Of a stretch of 15,437 bases of DNA, positions 6,870 to 12,961 are shown in pieces. The stretch's first letter is position 1; every line of letters starts with the position of its first letter. The stretch is from JARDZU01 sp963730285 (GTDB lineage Bacteria; Actinomycetota; Acidimicrobiia; Spongiisociales; ZC4RG35). The DNA is taken from positions 1-15,437 of the forward strand of contig CAVSQY010000012.1 in the NCBI GenBank assembly GCA_963730285.1. The letters are read 5' to 3'. A program made the position numbers and the translations under genes. Below the pieces are notes generated by a model, which saw nothing but the letters and a program-made list of their open reading frames with translations, was not told the DNA's origin and made no database searches.

Positions 6870-7628
6870 CTAGCCGTCATCAGCGCTTTCCTGACCGGTT
6901 GGCGGCGAGAAGGCAACCAAGGATCTATCCGCGTTCGGGCGTCCCCTATTCCCAAGAAAGTCGCCAACTCGTGCTCCGTTAACGACGCTCTTCCAGATCG
7001 ATCCTGCTGTCTCGGCGATCTCTGGGATCGTGACGACGTCCCCATCAATACCCATCTGAGCGGACCAGGCGTGTGCTTCCTCTGCCGATGCGAAGAAGTT
7101 GACCTTCGGGCACCACGATTGGAATACGTCCTTTCCGTCATATCCACCGGCGATGAAAACGGAAGCGCCCGAGTCGGCTACACCTTTCTGGAATTCGACC
7201 TGAAGAGGTGGCCCAGTCCCTCCTGGTGGTGATGAACGCACCGCGCCTGTGGCGCGCATCGCCGAAAAGATTCCGACGGCGTCGAGGGCGCACCATGTCC
7301 AGAAGTCTCGCCCTTCGATCGAAACCGAATGGGCCGTCGGTTCAAGACTCAAACCGGCGATGCCGACCAGGTCTCCGTCTGCATTGCGGCGTACCCTGCC
7401 GACGTCCTCGATCAAGGTCAGTCGGCCTACAACCTCTGAGATCGGCAGACCGCTCTTCTCGGCCAGAGCTTCAATAGGTACCGGAACTCCGGTCTCAAAG
7501 ATGAGGCTGAAGCCGACCTCTCGTATTTGCTCGAGTTCGGGAGCCATCGTCCCCGTATAGGAGTCGATCGCCTCACCGGTGTCGGCGGTCGGATCGCAAC
7601 ACTCGCAGCACCCGGCGGCGTCAGACAC
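6870..7628 (-). CDS. merB: Alkylmercury lyase (organomercurial lyase) MerB
   Basis: A 252-residue protein that cleaves the C-Hg bond of organomercurials, releasing Hg(II). The catalytic triad is present: Cys113 and Asp116 in TWCALDAVG, and Cys173 in QSWCPKVNFFAS, matching Cys96, Asp99 and Cys159 of plasmid R388 MerB. The helical N-terminal region (about 30-90) and PTAHSVSIEGRDFW before the active site also fit. GTG 7628 is chosen because GAGGAGG lies 6 nt upstream; it overlaps the preceding stop by 8 bp. With this start the protein begins MSDAAGCCECCDP, a four-cysteine cluster (7, 8, 10, 11) not usual for MerB and possibly thiophilic-metal binding. The gene ends 15 bp from the convergent copB end. 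Confidence 0.9.
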   Translation of the reverse strand: MSDAAGCCECCDPTADTGEAIDSYTGTMAPELEQIREVGFSLIFETGVPVPIEALAEKSGLPISEVVGRLTLIEDVGRVRRNADGDLVGIAGLSLEPTAHSVSIEGRDFWTWCALDAVGIFSAMRATGAVRSSPPGGTGPPLQVEFQKGVADSGASVFIAGGYDGKDVFQSWCPKVNFFASAEEAHAWSAQMGIDGDVVTIPEIAETAGSIWKSVVNGARVGDFLGNRGRPNADRSLVAFSPPTGQESADDG

Positions 7629-7920
7629 CCAGAGCCTCCTCGGGCTGAGCCATCGTGGGCGACTCTGACAAACCTTCATCAGTCATATAGGTTCGGCACG
7701 CCAGACCAACAGGCGTCTCTCCCGAAGCGAACGGGTCTACCCCGTCGATCAAGAGAGTCGGCGACCCGGCAAACTGATTCTTGACAGCATCCTCATGAGT
7801 CTCCATCCGCTGGTACTCAATCGACGCGTCTATTCCGTGCTCCTCGACTATCGACTTCACCCGACCATCAGCAACTCTCCAGTTCGGGCAGGAATCGAAG
7901 TACTGAATCGTGATGTTCAA
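7621..7920 (-). CDS. Thioredoxin-like protein of the mercury operon
   Basis: A 99-residue thioredoxin-fold protein. A beta strand precedes DSCPNW, with Cys11 at the usual active-site place but only one cysteine there (the second is Trp14). A GSPTLLIDGVDPF segment supplies the cis-proline loop (Pro54), and GLACRTY contributes Cys75. Similar small proteins sit beside merB or merA in actinobacterial mercury loci; a role in handling Hg(II)-thiolates or reducing MerB cysteines is inferred. The start overlaps merR by 4 bp (ATGA), and the stop overlaps the merB GTG, giving a tightly coupled operon. Confidence 0.8.
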   Translation of the reverse strand: MNITIQYFDSCPNWRVADGRVKSIVEEHGIDASIEYQRMETHEDAVKNQFAGSPTLLIDGVDPFASGETPVGLACRTYMTDEGLSESPTMAQPEEALGV

Positions 7921-8327
7921 TGACTCTCCTCGATGACGTTGCAGACACAGACGGTGGGCCAGTCGTCAGGCAGGTCCCTCGCCTTCTCTTCCAAGGTCTT
8001 CAACTCATCCTGGAGTCGCTGCAGGTCTCGAATCCGTGATTCGATTGCAGCCGACTCACGGGCAATGGTCGCTCTGACCTTGGAACACGGAGCTTTGCCT
8101 TCCCGGCGCAGCGCCACGATCTCGCGTACATCAGACAGGGGAAACTCAAGAGTGCGGAGGCGAGCCACGAATCTCAGGAGGTCGACGTCTTCCATCGCAT
8201 AGCCGCGATAGCCGGAGTCTGTTCGCTCGGGCGTGGGGAGAATGCCCGACTCCTCGTAGAACCTGATTGCAGACGGTGCCAAGCCCGATTGCTCCGCTAC
8301 CTCGCCAATAAGCATTGCCTTTCGCAT
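7917..8327 (-). CDS. merR: MerR-family metal-responsive activator
   Basis: A 136-residue MerR protein. The winged HTH is at about 5-73 (IGEVAEQSGLAPSAIRFYEE...RGYAMEDVDLLRFV), followed by a long dimerisation helix and a metal loop. Cys81 (KAPCSK) corresponds to the first mercury Cys of classical MerR, and Cys127 and Cys129 (VCVCNVIEE) lie near the C-terminus. Metal specificity is inferred from the cysteines and merB. It should bind the inverted repeat at 8341-8363 and untwist the 19 bp spacer to activate its own operon. ATG 8327 nearly coincides with the predicted transcription start; the in-frame ATG 8315, which would give a typical MLIGEVAE start, is an alternative. Confidence 0.88.
   Translation of the reverse strand: MRKAMLIGEVAEQSGLAPSAIRFYEESGILPTPERTDSGYRGYAMEDVDLLRFVARLRTLEFPLSDVREIVALRREGKAPCSKVRATIARESAAIESRIRDLQRLQDELKTLEEKARDLPDDWPTVCVCNVIEESH
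8312..8327. repeat. 16 bp direct repeat, copy 1 (merR start)
   Basis: GCATTGCCTTTCGCAT is identical at 10941-10956. Read on the minus strand, it encodes MRKAM at the N-terminus of MerR here and of the excisionase-like gene there. Confidence 0.7.
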
Positions 8328-8334
8328 ATCCTCA

Positions 8335-8365
8335 ACCGTAGACCTTCAAGTCACTTGAAGGTCAA
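8335..8365 (-). promoter_or_regulatory. MerR-type promoter with 19 bp spacer
   Basis: On the minus strand, TTGACC (8365-8360) and TACGGT (8340-8335) are separated by 19 bp. The over-long spacer is typical of MerR-activated promoters and is filled by the operator. The start should fall at about 8329-8327, at the merR ATG, so the message is probably leaderless. Confidence 0.8.
8341..8363. promoter_or_regulatory. MerR operator, perfect 10-3-10 inverted repeat
   Basis: GACCTTCAAG (8341-8350) and CTTGAAGGTC (8354-8363) are perfect complements around TCA. They lie between the -35 and -10 of the merR promoter. The half-site resembles other MerR-family metal operators. Confidence 0.88.
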
Positions 8366-8698
8366 GGGCAATCCGGGTCGCAGTGCGGAGTCATCACCTC
8401 CATCCCTGATTCACTTCATTGGACAGTCGGCAACAACAGGCGGTCGATTGGATCTTCGTCTCCCCAGCTTCAGAAGGATGGCCAAGCTCGTCCGCAGAGC
8501 AGCCGAGGTCGACGGTCCAAATCAGATTGCACAAGGCGGTACCGGTCACTACGGAAGAAAGCCATAACCTGGCGCAAGGCACATTTGGCAACGATTGGGT
8601 GGAACCCCTTGAGGAGCCTGAGACCCGCAGCCCAACAGTCACCTCCTTCATGCGGGAACGGCAAACCGGCGGAACCCCCTACCCAGCCCCCACCGAGG
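8366..8698. other. Intergenic region between merR promoter and tRNA promoter
   Basis: No recognisable gene. Several reading frames of 85-112 codons cross it on both strands, but none shows a known motif, a good ribosome site or convincing composition. Decayed coding DNA is possible. Confidence 0.45.
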
Positions 8699-8726
8699 TT
8701 GAGCAGGAATGGTCGACCGATATACT
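8699..8726 (+). promoter_or_regulatory. Promoter of the tRNA-Asp/tRNA-Phe pair
   Basis: TTGAGC (8699-8704) and TATACT (8721-8726) are spaced 16 bp apart. The predicted start is near 8733, giving a leader of about 36 nt before tRNA-Asp. Confidence 0.7.
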
Positions 8727-8768
8727 TCCCCGGTCGCCCCCGTAACTCATCGGAATCGGCGATGTCCA

Positions 8769-8843
8769 GGGGGCGTAGAACAGCCTGGAGTGTTCGCCGG
8801 CCTGTCAAGCCGGAGGTCGCGGGTTCAAATCCCGTCGCTCCCG
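8769..8843 (+). tRNA. tRNA-Asp (anticodon GTC)
   Basis: A full cloverleaf can be drawn. Acceptor GGGGGCG/CGCTCCC has one G-T pair. The D stem is GAAC/GTTC, the anticodon stem CCGGC/GCCGG with loop CTGTCAA (anticodon 8804-8806), and the T stem GCGGG/CCCGT with loop TTCAAAT. The discriminator is G8843, as expected for Asp. The 3' CCA is not encoded (CAA follows). Confidence 0.95.
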
Positions 8844-8871
8844 CAACCCGAGTCTGTGAGGATTCGGGTTG
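8844..8871. repeat. Hairpin between the two tRNAs
   Basis: CAACCCGA (8844-8851) pairs perfectly with TCGGGTTG (8864-8871) around a 12 nt loop. It exactly fills the tRNA spacer, so it may guide processing of a joint transcript. There is no T-run, so a terminator is unlikely. Confidence 0.5.
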
Positions 8872-8873
8872 GA

Positions 8874-8949
8874 GGTCAGGTAGCTCAGTCGGTAGAGCGC
8901 CGGTCTGAAAAACCGGAGGTCGACGGATCGACGCCGTCCCTGACCACCA
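8874..8949 (+). tRNA. tRNA-Phe (anticodon GAA), CCA encoded, unusual T-loop
   Basis: Acceptor GGTCAGG/CCTGACC, D stem GCTC/GAGC, anticodon stem CCGGT/ACCGG with loop CTGAAAA (anticodon 8907-8909), T stem GACGG/CCGTC, discriminator A8946 and CCA at 8947-8949. The T-loop reads ATCGACG instead of the near-universal TTCRANN form, so position 54 is A rather than T and position 60 is G. All stems pair perfectly. The 3' end faces the integrase cassette, making this gene a likely integration target. Confidence 0.93.
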
Positions 8950-9045
8950 GCAGCATCGTCAATGGCTACACAGGGTTTTCGGGGGATCCCGACTGCTGCC
9001 CGATCACCTCGGATCGACGCCAGGACGCGCATAGGACGCGTTTCG

Positions 9046-9417
9046 CTAGGGCTCGAGGCGCTCGACCCGTTCGTGAAGTCCGCCTATCGCGGCCTGGATC
9101 GTTCCGACCGCTGCCTCAAGATGGTCAAGGCGATCCTCGGTCGAAACCGCGACCCATGCCGGCTTGCCCTCACTTTCGCCTGCTCGTCGACACACAAAGC
9201 CCAGGCACGTCAGGACTCGCTGAGCTTCCTGAGTGGTGAAGGATTGACGCTCCCACCCCGTAACGGTGCCGAGGACCTGCTTAGGCGGGTAGACCGTCTC
9301 GTTCAGCTCGACAAGGTGCTCCCTGATGGTCTCCGGTTGTACTCCACGCAAAGTGCGTTCAACGTCCTCCCGCGAGAGATCCAGAGGCCTGCCACCGATT
9401 GTGAACTTGGTCTGCAC
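9046..9417 (-). CDS. Hypothetical small protein with C-terminal coiled coil
   Basis: A 123-residue protein. The N-terminal part (about 5-77) has the pattern IGGRPLDLSREDVERTL, then IREHLVELNETVYPPKQVL, GWERQSFTT and a closing LTCLGFVCRR. Similar small domains with a YPPKQ-type motif occur in actinobacterial proteins, sometimes with nucleases or regulators; I cannot name the family with certainty. Residues 95-122 form heptad-like repeats. The GTG start has AGGAG with a 6 nt gap, and TATAGT (9459-9454) is a possible -10. It lies between the integrase and the tRNA-Phe 3' end, so it is probably cargo of the element. Function unknown. Confidence 0.65.
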   Translation of the reverse strand: MQTKFTIGGRPLDLSREDVERTLRGVQPETIREHLVELNETVYPPKQVLGTVTGWERQSFTTQEAQRVLTCLGFVCRRAGESEGKPAWVAVSTEDRLDHLEAAVGTIQAAIGGLHERVERLEP

Positions 9418-9548
9418 TTCCTACTCCTAATCCTGGCTGTTCGGGTGGAACTTACTATAACTTCTAGATGCGCACAAGTCCCCACGAAGCCAGCCGCGTT
9501 GAGTTCTTCGAGGCGGCCCGGCCAGGCGGAGGTCACGTACTCGGGGCG

Positions 9549-10694
9549 TTAGGAGCCGAGCTCGACAACGCGCTTCTCGTTCGCCGCTTGCGAGTGAGCG
9601 TCGTTTCCGGCGGCCCACACCGTATCGAGACGCTCAGCGACTGCCTCGAGGTCTTCGGTGAACAGGTGGGCGTAGCGGTCGAGCGTCTGCGTAGCCGTCG
9701 AGTGTCCGAGGTGTCGTTGCACCACCTTCACGTTGGCACCCGCCGACACGAGCAGAGACGCGGCGGTGTGCCTGAGGTCGTGAATTCTCAGACCCTCAGG
9801 CATTCCTGATGCCTCACAAGCGACACGCCACACCCGTCTACGCCAATTGGAGATCCTCAATGGGTCCCCGTTTGGGGAAGTGAACACGAGCGCATCCGGC
9901 TCCGCCCGTACGTACTCAGCGAGATGGGCGGCAAGACCATCGCGGAGGAACTTCGGGAGGACGATGACCCGACCCTCACGGGTCTTGGTCGGCCCGAAGT
10001 ACAGGTGGCCGCGAACCTCGGACAGCGACTCGCGAATCATGAGCTTCGACCGAAGCAGGTCGCAGCGTCCACGGCGAAGGGCGACGGCCTCACCCCAACG
10101 AACTCCCCCATAGGCAAGAACCTGCACGAGCAGCCCGGAGCCCGGGCGCCGCTCCTCGGCGGCATCGAAGAGACCTCTCACTTGGGTGGCGTCGAGGTGG
10201 AGCATCTCCCGCTCCTGGCCACCCTGAATTTTGAGTCCGCGTGCCGGATTGGCCGACAGGTAGCCACCGTCCACAGCGAGCTCCAGGATCGAGGACAAGA
10301 CCTGTCGGGCTTGACGGGTGCGTGACGCGCTTAGTCCGGCTGCCTGCAAGCCGGCGAGCCATTCCCGAGCGGCGACCCGGTTGATCTGCGCCAGTTCGTG
10401 TTCGCCGAACTGAGGAAGAACGTGGCATGTGAGCAGCGACTCGTAGTTCGCCCTCGTCTTCGGGCGGAGTCCGACGATCGTCGAGAGCCAGCGATCCGCC
10501 AGCTCGCCGAACTGAGTCCGTCTCAGAGCCGGGTCGATCCACTCGCCTCGATCAATCGTTGACAGCTGGTGTCGCAGCCAGCGCTCGGCGTCGATCTTCC
10601 GATCGAAAGTCTTGGACTTCCACCGCTTGTCAGGTCCCACGTATCGGGCGCGATAACGTCCGTTTTCGCGACGATCGATGGTGCTACGAGCCAT
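9549..10694 (-). CDS. int: Tyrosine site-specific integrase
   Basis: A 381-residue phage/ICE-type integrase. An Arg/Lys-rich N-terminal arm-binding domain (about 1-55) is followed by a core-binding SAM-like domain (about 60-150). The catalytic domain has Arg199 (GGVRWGEA), a beta-hairpin Lys237 (TKT), His305 and Arg308 (HDLRH), His331 (HLGH) and the nucleophile Tyr341 (DRYAHL), so all catalytic residues are present. ATG 10694 is chosen because GGAGGT lies 4 nt before it; earlier in-frame codons fall inside the xis gene. The start overlaps xis by 11 bp. The order xis-int pointing to a tRNA 3' end is that of actinobacterial integrative elements such as pSAM2. Confidence 0.93.
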   Translation of the reverse strand: MARSTIDRRENGRYRARYVGPDKRWKSKTFDRKIDAERWLRHQLSTIDRGEWIDPALRRTQFGELADRWLSTIVGLRPKTRANYESLLTCHVLPQFGEHELAQINRVAAREWLAGLQAAGLSASRTRQARQVLSSILELAVDGGYLSANPARGLKIQGGQEREMLHLDATQVRGLFDAAEERRPGSGLLVQVLAYGGVRWGEAVALRRGRCDLLRSKLMIRESLSEVRGHLYFGPTKTREGRVIVLPKFLRDGLAAHLAEYVRAEPDALVFTSPNGDPLRISNWRRRVWRVACEASGMPEGLRIHDLRHTAASLLVSAGANVKVVQRHLGHSTATQTLDRYAHLFTEDLEAVAERLDTVWAAGNDAHSQAANEKRVVELGS

Positions 10695-10959
10695 GAGTAC
10701 CTCCGAGAGCATCCTTCTGAACCTGATCCGACACCCATAGCTGCACATCGGTCAATCGGAAGCGGACGTGTCGCCCAACTCGGAACCCACGCGGTCCCCG
10801 TCCCCGGTACCGCCACGCATAGATGGTTTTCAACGGGACATCGAGGTAGTCGGCCAGCTCCTGGGCCGACAGTAAGTGCTCCAGGCTGCCCTTGGAAGGG
10901 TGTCGCTCCCCAAACGGAAGGGTCGGCTGCTGCGCGGAAGGCATTGCCTTTCGCATCAT
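10684..10959 (-). CDS. xis: Excisionase-like helix-turn-helix protein
   Basis: A 91-residue protein with a MerR/AlpA-like HTH (HTH_17 type) at about 29-76: LLSAQELADYLDVPLKTIYA, then GFRVGRHVRFRLTDVQLWV. It directly precedes and overlaps int, the usual place of recombination directionality factors. Start candidates are ATG 10959, 10956 and 10944; the first two lie close behind a TATAAT box, implying a leader of about 8 nt without a Shine-Dalgarno. Confidence 0.85.
   Translation of the reverse strand: MMRKAMPSAQQPTLPFGERHPSKGSLEHLLSAQELADYLDVPLKTIYAWRYRGRGPRGFRVGRHVRFRLTDVQLWVSDQVQKDALGGTHGS
10941..10956. repeat. 16 bp direct repeat, copy 2 (excisionase start)
   Basis: Identical to 8312-8327. 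It covers an in-frame ATG, a GAAAGG stretch and a second in-frame ATG (minus strand). Confidence 0.7.
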
Positions 10960-10974
10960 AACCAGGCATTAGCT

Positions 10975-10980
10975 ATTATA
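10975..10980 (-). promoter_or_regulatory. Consensus -10 box for xis-int
   Basis: TATAAT on the minus strand, 15 bp before the xis ATG, within the 31 bp gap to the SEC-C gene. No clear -35 is visible. The box lies between the arms of a small inverted repeat, TTAGC (10990-10986) and GCTAA (10973-10969), which may be an operator. Confidence 0.6.
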
Positions 10981-10990
10981 CAAACGCTAA

Positions 10991-11542
10991 CTAACCGTCC
11001 AGAGACAAATGGCAGTTCTTGTATTTCTTCCCCGACTCACACCAGCAGGGCTCATTGCGCCCAGGCTTATGAGGTCGGCTGACCGCTGGCTCCGGCGTGG
11101 CGAGCTGCTTGAGCTGCGCAGCGAGGTTCTGCTCGACGACGGCAACGTTTCGCTTCCTGGCCGCCAACTCCCTCTGTCGCTCGTCGAGGTCTGCCTTGAA
11201 AAGCACGAGCACACGATCCCGCTGGCTCAACTCCTTCTCCCGCTCCCTGAGCTCTCGGGCTCGGCCTTCGAGTTCGGCCTCCCGGGCCTTGAGACGGTCG
11301 CTGAGCGTTTCCACGTCCTCGTCAACGATCGAGGCCAGCTCATGGTGAAGCAGAACCGCCATACCATGACCCATCGGGATCCCGATCGAGTCGCAGTACC
11401 GCTTCCACACCGCCCGTACTGCGGGAGAGGCCGGCACCTTGACCAACCACTCGCCCTTCTCCTGATCGAGCTCGGAGCGCAGCTTGGTATCGATCCGCGA
11501 GAGGACCCGTCGACTCAGGCCAGTCTCGTCAGAAGGCGGCAT
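10991..11542 (-). CDS. Coiled-coil protein with C-terminal SEC-C zinc motif
   Basis: A 183-residue protein. The N-terminal region (1-70) contains a compact segment around VKVPASPAVRAVWKRYCDS. A long, charged coiled coil spans about 72-147 (repeated RLKAREAELEGRARELRERE-like heptads). Residues 161-178 are a SEC-C motif with Cys166, Cys168, Cys177 and His178 (CxC-x8-CH), the zinc knuckle first seen at the SecA C-terminus and found on many otherwise unrelated proteins. ATG 11542 is preferred; GTG 11551 lies within the upstream inverted repeat. It is transcribed divergently from the ImmA-DUF4411 pair across the shared repeat region. Function unknown. Confidence 0.75.
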   Translation of the reverse strand: MPPSDETGLSRRVLSRIDTKLRSELDQEKGEWLVKVPASPAVRAVWKRYCDSIGIPMGHGMAVLLHHELASIVDEDVETLSDRLKAREAELEGRARELREREKELSQRDRVLVLFKADLDERQRELAARKRNVAVVEQNLAAQLKQLATPEPAVSRPHKPGRNEPCWCESGKKYKNCHLSLDG

Positions 11543-11544
11543 CA

Positions 11545-11621
11545 ACCGCACACAGTTGCATCATCTGCGATGCAAGTTTACTGGTATACCGCAACCCAAA
11601 TTGGTTGCAACTGTGTGCGGT
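11545..11621. promoter_or_regulatory. Divergent control region with nested inverted repeats
   Basis: The outer arms ACCGCACACAGTTGCA (11545-11560) and TGCAACTGTGTGCGGT (11606-11621) are perfect 16 bp complements. Inside lie TTGCATC/GATGCAA (11556-11562, 11569-11575), the palindrome GGTATACC at the centre (11583-11590) and GCAACC/GGTTGC (11591-11596, 11603-11608). On the minus strand TTGCAA and TATACC are spaced 16 bp apart and could drive the SEC-C gene. The repeated TTGCA half-sites suggest cooperative repressor binding. The XRE domain of the divergent gene is the obvious candidate binder (inference). Confidence 0.7.
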
Positions 11622-11815
11622 CTGATCGCAGCCGTGCGGGAGAGGGCCGGTAGTCATGAGATCGGAGCTTGAGGCCGACAGAAAGATGTGTCCGGTGCGG
11701 CGCGACAACGAGCAACGTGGCGATGACGGGCATTCCTGTCCTTCGGGCCGGATATATCTCACATGGGTGTGAATCAGTCCTGAGGATCCGAGACCGACAA
11801 GAATGGGGTTCTGTG

Positions 11816-12961
11816 GTGCTCCGTGTAGATGTTCCAAACGATCTGATTGTCTGGGCGCGCGAGCGTTCCGGTATTGAGCGCGCCGAGTTGGCTCGTCGCT
11901 TTCCCATCGAGGCCTGGGAAGCCAACACCAAGGCTCCCACCCTCCGACAGCTGGAGGGCTACGCCAAGGCGACCCACACGCCGATCGGATTCTTCTTCCT
12001 CACTGAGCCTCCCGAGGAGCCCGTCCCGATTCCGGACTTCCGGACAGTGCGTGATGAGACCATTACTCGTCCAAGCCCCGACCTTCTCGACACGATCTAC
12101 GAGTGCCAGCAACGACAGGAGTGGTTTCGGCGTTACGCGGCGGCGAACGAATTCGACCCGGTCGAGTTCGTAGCTTCCGCGACGATCGAGAGGGCGCCCG
12201 AGGAGGTTGCCCAGGAGATGCGCGACCTCCTCGACTTTGATCCAGGAGAGAGGGGGAATAGCTGGTCTGAGGCCTTCCGAACATTGAGCGAGCACGCCGA
12301 AGGCGTCGGCGTGCTTGTGATGGTCAACGGGATTGTCGGCAACAACACCCACCGAAAGCTGGATCCGAACGAATTCCGGGGGTTCGCTCTGGTCGATGAC
12401 CTCGCGCCCACGGTCTTTGTCAACGGGGCAGATACGAAGGCTGCACAGATATTCACCTTGGCCCACGAGCTCGCTCATCTTTGGCTAGGACAAGCTGGCC
12501 TAGATGATCTGAATCTCGGCGTCAGAACCGAGAACCAGGTCGAGCGCTGGTGCAATGCGGTTGCTGCGGAGCTACTAGTTCCCCTCGAGCTGCTCCACAG
12601 ACGCTTCAGAGATCGCGGCGACCTCGTTGATGAGCTGGACCGCCTCGCCCGAGAGTTCAAAGTGAGCACGCTCGTCATTCTCCGGCGCCTATACGAGGCG
12701 GACTATCTGGACTGGCGTGCCTTCAGAACGGCCTACACGGACGAGGTCGCTCGAGTCTTGGAACTTGCCGAGCTACGTGAGGGTCGAGAGGGCGGCAACT
12801 TCTACAACACACAACCTCTACGTGTCAGCAAGACATTCGCCAGAGCCCTGGTTTCGGAGACACTTGCCGGACGGACGACCTACACCGACGCGTTTCACTT
12901 GCTCGGTCTGAGGAAGTCGTCGACCTTGTTCCAGTTGGGCGAGCATCTCGGTGTCGCCTAG
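11816..12961 (+). CDS. XRE-family HTH and ImmA/IrrE metallopeptidase fusion (antitoxin-like)
   Basis: A 381-residue protein. An XRE-type HTH lies at about 10-60 (WARERSGIERAELARRFPIE, then PTLRQLEGYAKATHTPIGF). An ImmA/IrrE (COG2856) zinc peptidase domain follows, with the HELAH motif at 217-221 and Glu243 in VERWCNAVAAELLVP as likely third ligand. The frame is open back to TTG 11669, but relatives begin at the LRVDVPNDL segment; GTG 11816 has GGGG 7 nt upstream. The stop overlaps the next start by one base (TAGTG). Such genes pair with DUF4411 toxins and probably act as autorepressor and/or protease-type antitoxin. Confidence 0.85.
   Translation: MLRVDVPNDLIVWARERSGIERAELARRFPIEAWEANTKAPTLRQLEGYAKATHTPIGFFFLTEPPEEPVPIPDFRTVRDETITRPSPDLLDTIYECQQRQEWFRRYAAANEFDPVEFVASATIERAPEEVAQEMRDLLDFDPGERGNSWSEAFRTLSEHAEGVGVLVMVNGIVGNNTHRKLDPNEFRGFALVDDLAPTVFVNGADTKAAQIFTLAHELAHLWLGQAGLDDLNLGVRTENQVERWCNAVAAELLVPLELLHRRFRDRGDLVDELDRLAREFKVSTLVILRRLYEADYLDWRAFRTAYTDEVARVLELAELREGREGGNFYNTQPLRVSKTFARALVSETLAGRTTYTDAFHLLGLRKSSTLFQLGEHLGVA

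Noticed and set aside
8470..8808. 112-codon minus-strand ORF upstream of the tRNAs
   Set aside because: It overlaps the tRNA-Asp gene and its promoter, has no recognisable motif and no ribosome site.
8805..9032. Minus-strand ORF ending ERRDLNPRPPA
   Set aside because: Antisense translation of the same tRNAs, a common database artefact.
8709..9239. Plus-strand ORF with VAQSVERRSEKPEVDGSTPS-like sequence
   Set aside because: This is the well-known false translation of tRNA genes; it reads straight through tRNA-Asp and tRNA-Phe.
11669..11815. TTG-started N-terminal extension of XRE-ImmA with a CVRC motif
   Set aside because: Relatives start at the LRVDVPNDL segment; the extension has no support beyond an open frame, although a zinc-ribbon reading cannot be fully excluded.
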